The position numbers were made by a program, and so were the translations under genes. Source: Paenibacillus sp. FSL H7-0737 (GTDB taxonomy: Bacteria > Bacillota > Bacilli > Paenibacillales > Paenibacillaceae). Taken from it: 64,000 nt of DNA. The notes beneath the pieces are model-generated. The model saw nothing but the letters and a program-made list of their open reading frames with translations. It ran no database searches and was not told the DNA's origin. Of this stretch, positions 59,692-64,000 are shown one piece after another. The stretch is from NCBI RefSeq assembly GCF_000758545.1, contig NZ_CP009279.1:4464001-4528000 (forward strand), given 5' to 3'. The first letter of the stretch is position 1. Each line of letters starts with the position of its first letter.

Positions 59692-60753
59692 TTAAATCAT
59701 CGGAATATTATTTTGCAGCTCACTTATAATTCTTCTAAAAGCCTCTTCCTGACTTGTAGAATTAGAAAGATTAAAAGTATACATCCCCTCTTGAGAATAG
59801 GAATTGTTTTCCATTGAGTCTCGATAATCTACAGAATAGTATTCTAGTTGTCTTGCTTCTGGATTATATAAACAAACATTCTCAGAAATATGATAGTAAT
59901 CAATATTAACGCCATATTTATATAAACAAGTGGACTTCATTTCTTTCAAATGGGATTCTTCGTAATTTCCGTTATACAAACTTAATATTGTGATATCTGG
60001 TGTGACTGCATTACTGATTAGGAAAGGTATATACCCATATCCATTGGGAACTGAAGTGCTATACTTAAGAATGCTTCCTGGAACTCCAATAATAATGACA
60101 TCTGGATTCTCAGCTTGTTCTATATATTTAATATAGGCATTAATACTCTCGACCTGTTCTGAAAACGTTAGATCATTGCCGTCTATAATGTCTGGGATTG
60201 TATGGTATCCCCATAATCTAGATAGTGCATTGCTGGAAATCAAACTCATCTTATATCCCGAATTGCGAAAGTTTTCACTTAGTTTAAGCTGCAAATTCCA
60301 TTTTCCGCAGTTTTCCCCCATCCCCATAATTAAAATAACTGGGACGTCGATACTCGCTAATGCATTCTGTTTCGATATAGAAGGATGCTCTAGATCCAGA
60401 CACTCCCAACCCTCTATGGTTGATTGGTTTAATACAGTTTTTAATTCAGACACGTACATAATATGCTTTCCCTTCTCTTCTGCAAGAGAAGTTAACCGGC
60501 AGTAACCTGATTCATCAACTTGAAATTGAGGCTTACATAATAACAGTACATCAACTGAGTTAATCAGATCATTTAAATAAAAGCTCTCTTCATCACATAT
60601 TAAAGCCTTTTTAGTGTCGTCCACTTCATCGAATGACTCCCAGCCTTTTGGAACTACGGCATACATCAGCTCGAAATTCTGAAGCTCACTTTCTGTTAGC
60701 AATAAAGGTATCAGACCTTTGTGAAAAGGGTAAACCGCCAGTTTTTTCTTCAC
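59692..60753 (-). CDS. TIGR04066-like peptide maturation system protein
   Basis: This 353-residue protein has an N-terminal half (about 1-120, VDVLLLCKPQ strand) that reads as an alpha/beta domain and a C-terminal half beginning DVPVILIMGMGENCGKWNLQLKL (about 137-160), a phosphate-loop-like Gly-rich turn, followed by PDVIIIGVPGSILKYST, a second strand-loop. The start is GTG 60753, overlapping the maturase stop (GTGA). I recall a Clostridial family, TIGR04066, always next to a radical SAM maturase and ACP-like protein, and this fits by length, motif and context. Its chemistry is unknown. It may be a nucleotide-dependent activating factor (inference). Confidence 0.75.
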   Translation of the reverse strand: MKKKLAVYPFHKGLIPLLLTESELQNFELMYAVVPKGWESFDEVDDTKKALICDEESFYLNDLINSVDVLLLCKPQFQVDESGYCRLTSLAEEKGKHIMYVSELKTVLNQSTIEGWECLDLEHPSISKQNALASIDVPVILIMGMGENCGKWNLQLKLSENFRNSGYKMSLISSNALSRLWGYHTIPDIIDGNDLTFSEQVESINAYIKYIEQAENPDVIIIGVPGSILKYSTSVPNGYGYIPFLISNAVTPDITILSLYNGNYEESHLKEMKSTCLYKYGVNIDYYHISENVCLYNPEARQLEYYSVDYRDSMENNSYSQEGMYTFNLSNSTSQEEAFRRIISELQNNIPMI

Positions 60754-62168
60754 AGTGAAATATCCTCTCTTTTAAACTGATATTTAAATTCCCTCATCAT
60801 CGTAAAGTTCTTCAAATTCTCTAATGCCGACGCTTTAACCCTGTTGCATTTGCTAAGCTTATAGCTTTCTGAATAATGTTCATCCTTTCCATTATCCGCT
60901 GCAGCGGGGCATATAGAGCAGCAATGAAAGGCCCAGCATTCTTTACAGTGTTGTTCCGTAACTGCTCCAACATTCAAAATTTCTCGAACCTTTTTAATAT
61001 CAAAACCATCCTGAAGATTTCCCATTTTCATTAGTGAAGAATTTTCATCTATACGCTCACAAGGAAATAAGTTACCGTTTACATCTACAAAAAGTTTTTT
61101 CAAGCCTGGTATACAAGTCCCGCTAGGATGAGCAATTTTCGGGGTCTCATTGATTGGCGAAAGAAACTCTTTGTAGCTATAAATGGTTTCAATATCACGT
61201 TTATGATAGGCCACAGGCTCTTCTTTTACTTTTCCTAGCAGCAATAGATATGCCTTCAAAGCTTCGTAATTCCGTTCTTCAAAATAAGCCTCACCATATA
61301 CGAATTCCGTCTCTGTATAGTTCATGGATAGTGTATTAAAGTTAACTTTAGAGAGGTCACTAACTCCTTCTCCCGCTCTAAAATAATCAAAGATCTCTTC
61401 AAACTTACCATCTGGACTAATAACTGTATTGAACTTCAGTTTTTGATATAGATCAGGATAGTTATCTCGAATATGTACAACATTACGATATACAATCTCA
61501 TAGGAACCACGTCCATTTACAAACGTCCTATTTTCATTATGAACATCCTTCGGTCCATCCAGGCTAATCATAATGGATATGTTAAAATCACGAACTTCCC
61601 TTGCAAAACTATCATCCAGAAGTGTGCCATTAGTAGTCATACCAAAGGAAATTTCTTTGCCGCTGACTTTTTCCTGTGTATATTTCATAGTATCTATGAT
61701 GAGTTTTTTTTCAATCAAAGGCTCCCCACCATAAAAAGCTACATGCAAGTGGTCCACGTCTTTAGAATGGGCTACAAGGAAATCAATCCCTTGCTGCAGA
61801 GTATCCCAGGTTATATTCAGAGCAGAATGTGAACGATTATTATAAATTTCATTGCTTGAGTAAGGACAGTAACCACAACGCAAGTTGCAATTTTGAGACA
61901 TTTGAAAAGTGATTGAGTTAACACAGCGCTCTAACTGGTACTCCAACATTTGACTTGCCGGATGCTCAATTTGTAGAATCGGAGATTCAGCTAAAAGCCC
62001 TCTCTTTTGAAAATCTTTAAGCACATTTACATCAGCTTCCTCATAACTGCCTTCAGAAATATGACTTAACGCTTCATACTGATTCTGTTTGATTTTATAA
62101 ATACTGTTTCTATTCATGTCATAGACGTAATGTAGATTCGCTCTCGTTTGAAAAGGAATAAAAGGCAT
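60750..62168 (-). CDS. Radical SAM/SPASM peptide maturase, CcpM-like
   Basis: This 472-residue enzyme has an N-terminal region (about 1-80) that likely recognises the precursor leader, the radical SAM motif CNLRCGYCPYS (4Fe-4S, C-x3-C-x2-C), the SAM-binding AFYGGEPLIEK and SLDGPKDVH, and a C-terminal SPASM domain (CIPGLKKLFVDVNGNLFPCERID, CKECWAFHCCSICPAA, final KC). Start ATG 62168 has GGGAGG 9 bp upstream and overlaps the ABC gene by 50 bp. It would install thioether or similar crosslinks on the Cys-rich precursor. The resemblance to CcpM-type maturases is by context and motif. Confidence 0.9.
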   Translation of the reverse strand: MPFIPFQTRANLHYVYDMNRNSIYKIKQNQYEALSHISEGSYEEADVNVLKDFQKRGLLAESPILQIEHPASQMLEYQLERCVNSITFQMSQNCNLRCGYCPYSSNEIYNNRSHSALNITWDTLQQGIDFLVAHSKDVDHLHVAFYGGEPLIEKKLIIDTMKYTQEKVSGKEISFGMTTNGTLLDDSFAREVRDFNISIMISLDGPKDVHNENRTFVNGRGSYEIVYRNVVHIRDNYPDLYQKLKFNTVISPDGKFEEIFDYFRAGEGVSDLSKVNFNTLSMNYTETEFVYGEAYFEERNYEALKAYLLLLGKVKEEPVAYHKRDIETIYSYKEFLSPINETPKIAHPSGTCIPGLKKLFVDVNGNLFPCERIDENSSLMKMGNLQDGFDIKKVREILNVGAVTEQHCKECWAFHCCSICPAAADNGKDEHYSESYKLSKCNRVKASALENLKNFTMMREFKYQFKREDISL

Positions 62169-63906
62169 CCGGGGTTTCCTCCCTTTGCGTACTAGTAATC
62201 ATATCTCTAAAACTCTCCTGAGATGTATACAACTCATCAAAAGTACCTATCCCAAGAACCTTGCCACCATTTAAATAAATGATCTTATCTAATCTCTTTA
62301 ACACTTCCGGTCGATGCGTGATAATGATAGTCATCATATAACGATCTGAAGATAACAGTTCCTCGTTAAAAACCTGCTCCGAATAATAGTCATAGCTTGA
62401 GGTTGCTTCATCCAATAGCAGAATTTTTGTATCCTTACGTGCTAATGTTCGGGCAAGTGCTATTTTTTGTTTTTGTCCACCCGATAGTTTAGCGCCATTA
62501 TAACCAATTCGAGTGTCCATTTTTTCGGGTAGGTCTTGGATAAATGAATATGCCCCTGACTGTTTGCAGCTTTCCAATATCTCAGTAAGTGTAAGCTCTT
62601 CAGAAATGTTGATATTGTTCGCCACAGTATCATTGAAAAGATAATTGTTTTGAGCCATCAAGCTCCATATTGAGCGATAGGATTCAAAAGTATACTCTTT
62701 CACATCTTTATCGTTTATTTTGATGCTGCCTTCAGTAGGCTCATAGAATCTTAGCAGCAGATTTACAACGGATGATTTGCCGCTGCCGTTCAAACCAATA
62801 ATCGCTACTTTCTCACCTTTTTGAATGGTGAAATTTACTTGATCCAGAGCTTTTTCATTCTCATATACCAAGGATACGTTTTCGAATTTCAGATCATTGA
62901 TAGATATTGATTCTAATAATTCCTTCGCTTCCGGTTTATCAATTTCAGCATCGGTATTTAGAAATTTTAAAAACCGCTCAAAAGCTGGCTTCACGCTGGA
63001 TAATTGCGTAATCAAATACGATATGATAGTAATTGGTTCAAATACCAATGATGAGTACGAAATGAAGGATACCAGACCGCCAATGGTGATTTCATCTTTT
63101 TGGATTAACCAAGCACCGTACAAGTAAAGACCACAAGTAAACAATGTCGTCATAAACGAACCCGATATACTATCAATAAATCCATAACGCATTAACTTGG
63201 ATTTAGCATTTTTACTTCCATCCAGATTCACTTTCAGTTTCGCTAGTCGTTTTCCAGTAATCCCCCATACTTTTATCGCTTCAATGCCACTAATTGCATC
63301 CCCTAACCATTCTGAGAAATTTGATTGCAAGTGCATAATGATTTCATATACCTTTACTTGCTTTTTATATAAAAAACTGCTAATTAGCATTTTGACTGGA
63401 ATTGTAGCGAGCATAACTAGAGTTAATTTCCAGTTAATATAAAACAATGCTGTTAAGCCGGCGAAAACTTTAAATAGATTAACGAAAGATGTTAAAAATT
63501 GCGTGTCTGTCAAAGACGATATGTTGGCGATATCTTGAAAAAGCTCAGACATCACTACTGAGAAATTTCTGTCTTTAAAAAATTTCGTGCGTACGGATAA
63601 CACATGTTTACAAGCTTTCTTATTCAAGTCATATGGTATTCTCACACTTATTTCCTTATAGTAATAGAATTGAAAAATACCAAGTAATTGTTGGATAAGG
63701 AATATTAAAAAAATTAGTCCTACGTATTGAATAACTCGATAAAAATCCAAACCTAGAATACCAATGTCAATAAGTTGCTTGGTAAACCAAGGAGTCAAAA
63801 AGCTCCCTATAGAAGTCACCAACATAACAATACTGATTATCCAAATGTTTTTACGGTAAGGATGAAATAACTCTTTAATGCTGATCCATACTACATTGTA
63901 TTTCAT
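62119..63906 (-). CDS. ABC exporter with fused permease and ATPase, peptide export
   Basis: This is a 595-residue exporter from ATG 63906, chosen because GGGGAG lies 9 bp upstream; earlier codons give an untypical head. It has six membrane helices (about 20-310) and an ATPase domain with Walker A GLNGSGKSS, YLFNDT after the Q-loop MAQNN, signature LSGGQKQK, Walker B ILLLDEATSSYD and ITHRPE (switch His). It lacks an N-terminal C39 peptidase domain, so leader removal must be done by another enzyme. It is the first complete gene of the operon and likely exports the mature peptide, or gives immunity. Confidence 0.9.
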   Translation of the reverse strand: MKYNVVWISIKELFHPYRKNIWIISIVMLVTSIGSFLTPWFTKQLIDIGILGLDFYRVIQYVGLIFLIFLIQQLLGIFQFYYYKEISVRIPYDLNKKACKHVLSVRTKFFKDRNFSVVMSELFQDIANISSLTDTQFLTSFVNLFKVFAGLTALFYINWKLTLVMLATIPVKMLISSFLYKKQVKVYEIIMHLQSNFSEWLGDAISGIEAIKVWGITGKRLAKLKVNLDGSKNAKSKLMRYGFIDSISGSFMTTLFTCGLYLYGAWLIQKDEITIGGLVSFISYSSLVFEPITIISYLITQLSSVKPAFERFLKFLNTDAEIDKPEAKELLESISINDLKFENVSLVYENEKALDQVNFTIQKGEKVAIIGLNGSGKSSVVNLLLRFYEPTEGSIKINDKDVKEYTFESYRSIWSLMAQNNYLFNDTVANNINISEELTLTEILESCKQSGAYSFIQDLPEKMDTRIGYNGAKLSGGQKQKIALARTLARKDTKILLLDEATSSYDYYSEQVFNEELLSSDRYMMTIIITHRPEVLKRLDKIIYLNGGKVLGIGTFDELYTSQESFRDMITSTQREETPDAFYSFSNESESTLRL

Positions 63907-63943
63907 TTCACATAACTCCCCGCGACATATACTGAGACTAGCC

Positions 63944-64000
63944 TCATCCCATCTCAATACCAACAAAAAGAACAACAAAAACTACAATAGCTAGCAACGC
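63944..64000 (-). CDS. C-terminal end of a membrane protein (partial)
   Basis: Leftward from base 64000 the frame reads ALLAIVVFVVLFVGIEMG and stops at 63944. This is a membrane helix at the end of a longer protein that lies beyond the window. It is 37 bp upstream of the ABC exporter start on the same strand, so it is probably another gene of the peptide operon. Confidence 0.55.
   Translation of the reverse strand, partial: ALLAIVVFVVLFVGIEMG

Noticed and set aside
63907..63978. Longer N-terminus for the RiPP exporter
   Set aside because: The added 24 residues overlap the upstream membrane-protein tail and lack a ribosome binding site; ATG 63906 has one.
1..64000. Search for tRNA, rRNA, CRISPR arrays, transposases, phage genes and known riboswitches
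   Set aside because: No cloverleaf, regularly spaced repeat, transposase or integrase motif or conserved riboswitch core was seen by eye. Weak ones could be missed.

Overview
The window looks like a chromosomal segment of a low-to-moderate GC Firmicute of the Paenibacillus type (inference). The evidence is strong AGGAGG ribosome binding sites, frequent GTG and TTG starts, ROK and LacI regulators, PadR plus HAAS-domain membrane protein pairs, BceAB/MacB-like ABC transporters and Gram-positive lipoprotein signals. I see no rRNA, tRNA, CRISPR array, phage block or transposase. Genes are densely packed, mostly in short operons closed by clear hairpin terminators.

Layout. Positions 1-9.7 kb hold a partial LacI regulator, small VOC and DinB-like enzymes, an ArsR-type regulator followed by a two-subunit ABC exporter, a LysR regulator, a histidine phosphatase and a lipoprotein. 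At 9.9-12.3 kb a LacI-type regulator precedes an MFS exporter. At 12.3-18.4 kb a TetR-controlled leftward operon encodes a MacB/FtsX-type ABC system, a phosphotransferase, a GNAT acetyltransferase and a membrane protein. At 18.5-20 kb lies the first PadR/HAAS cassette, with a frameshifted small membrane gene at its end. From 20 to 30 kb come miscellaneous genes: a 5'-nucleotidase, an APH-type kinase, MepB, an isoprenylcysteine methyltransferase-like protein, an exported alkaline phosphatase, a PadR regulator divergent from an Old-Yellow-Enzyme/FeS/FAD reductase, and a winged-helix protein. A palindromic MITE-like repeat sits at 29.9 kb.

At 30.1-33.4 kb is an MhqR-like quinone/catechol stress unit (FMN reductase, luciferase-like oxidoreductase, ring-cleaving dioxygenase, MarR regulator) with the same operator in front of the dioxygenase and the regulator. 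A decayed phosphotransferase gene and a second PadR/HAAS cassette follow. From 35.4 to 47.9 kb a long leftward array encodes a ROK regulator, asparaginase II, a complete Opp/Dpp-type peptide importer, an M17 aminopeptidase, CutC, a ROK sugar kinase and a cytoplasmic GH29 fucosidase. It reads as an uptake and breakdown route for a peptide-sugar conjugate (inference). From 48 to 59 kb are MgtC, a nitronate monooxygenase, small membrane and secreted proteins, DUF2871, a two-component system with its FtsX-type ABC transporter, and a beta-lactamase-fold hydrolase.

The most interesting region is 59.1-64 kb: a leftward operon for a ribosomally made, post-translationally modified peptide. It contains an ABC exporter, a radical SAM/SPASM maturase resembling the CcpM type, a P-loop-like protein resembling the TIGR04066 maturation family, an acyl-carrier-related protein and, last, a 47-residue precursor with an alternating Cys run (CWCMCLC). 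The precursor gene is bracketed by a 30-bp inverted repeat and closed by a strong terminator. Such clusters are known mainly as computational families from Clostridia; product and activity are, as far as I know, undescribed.
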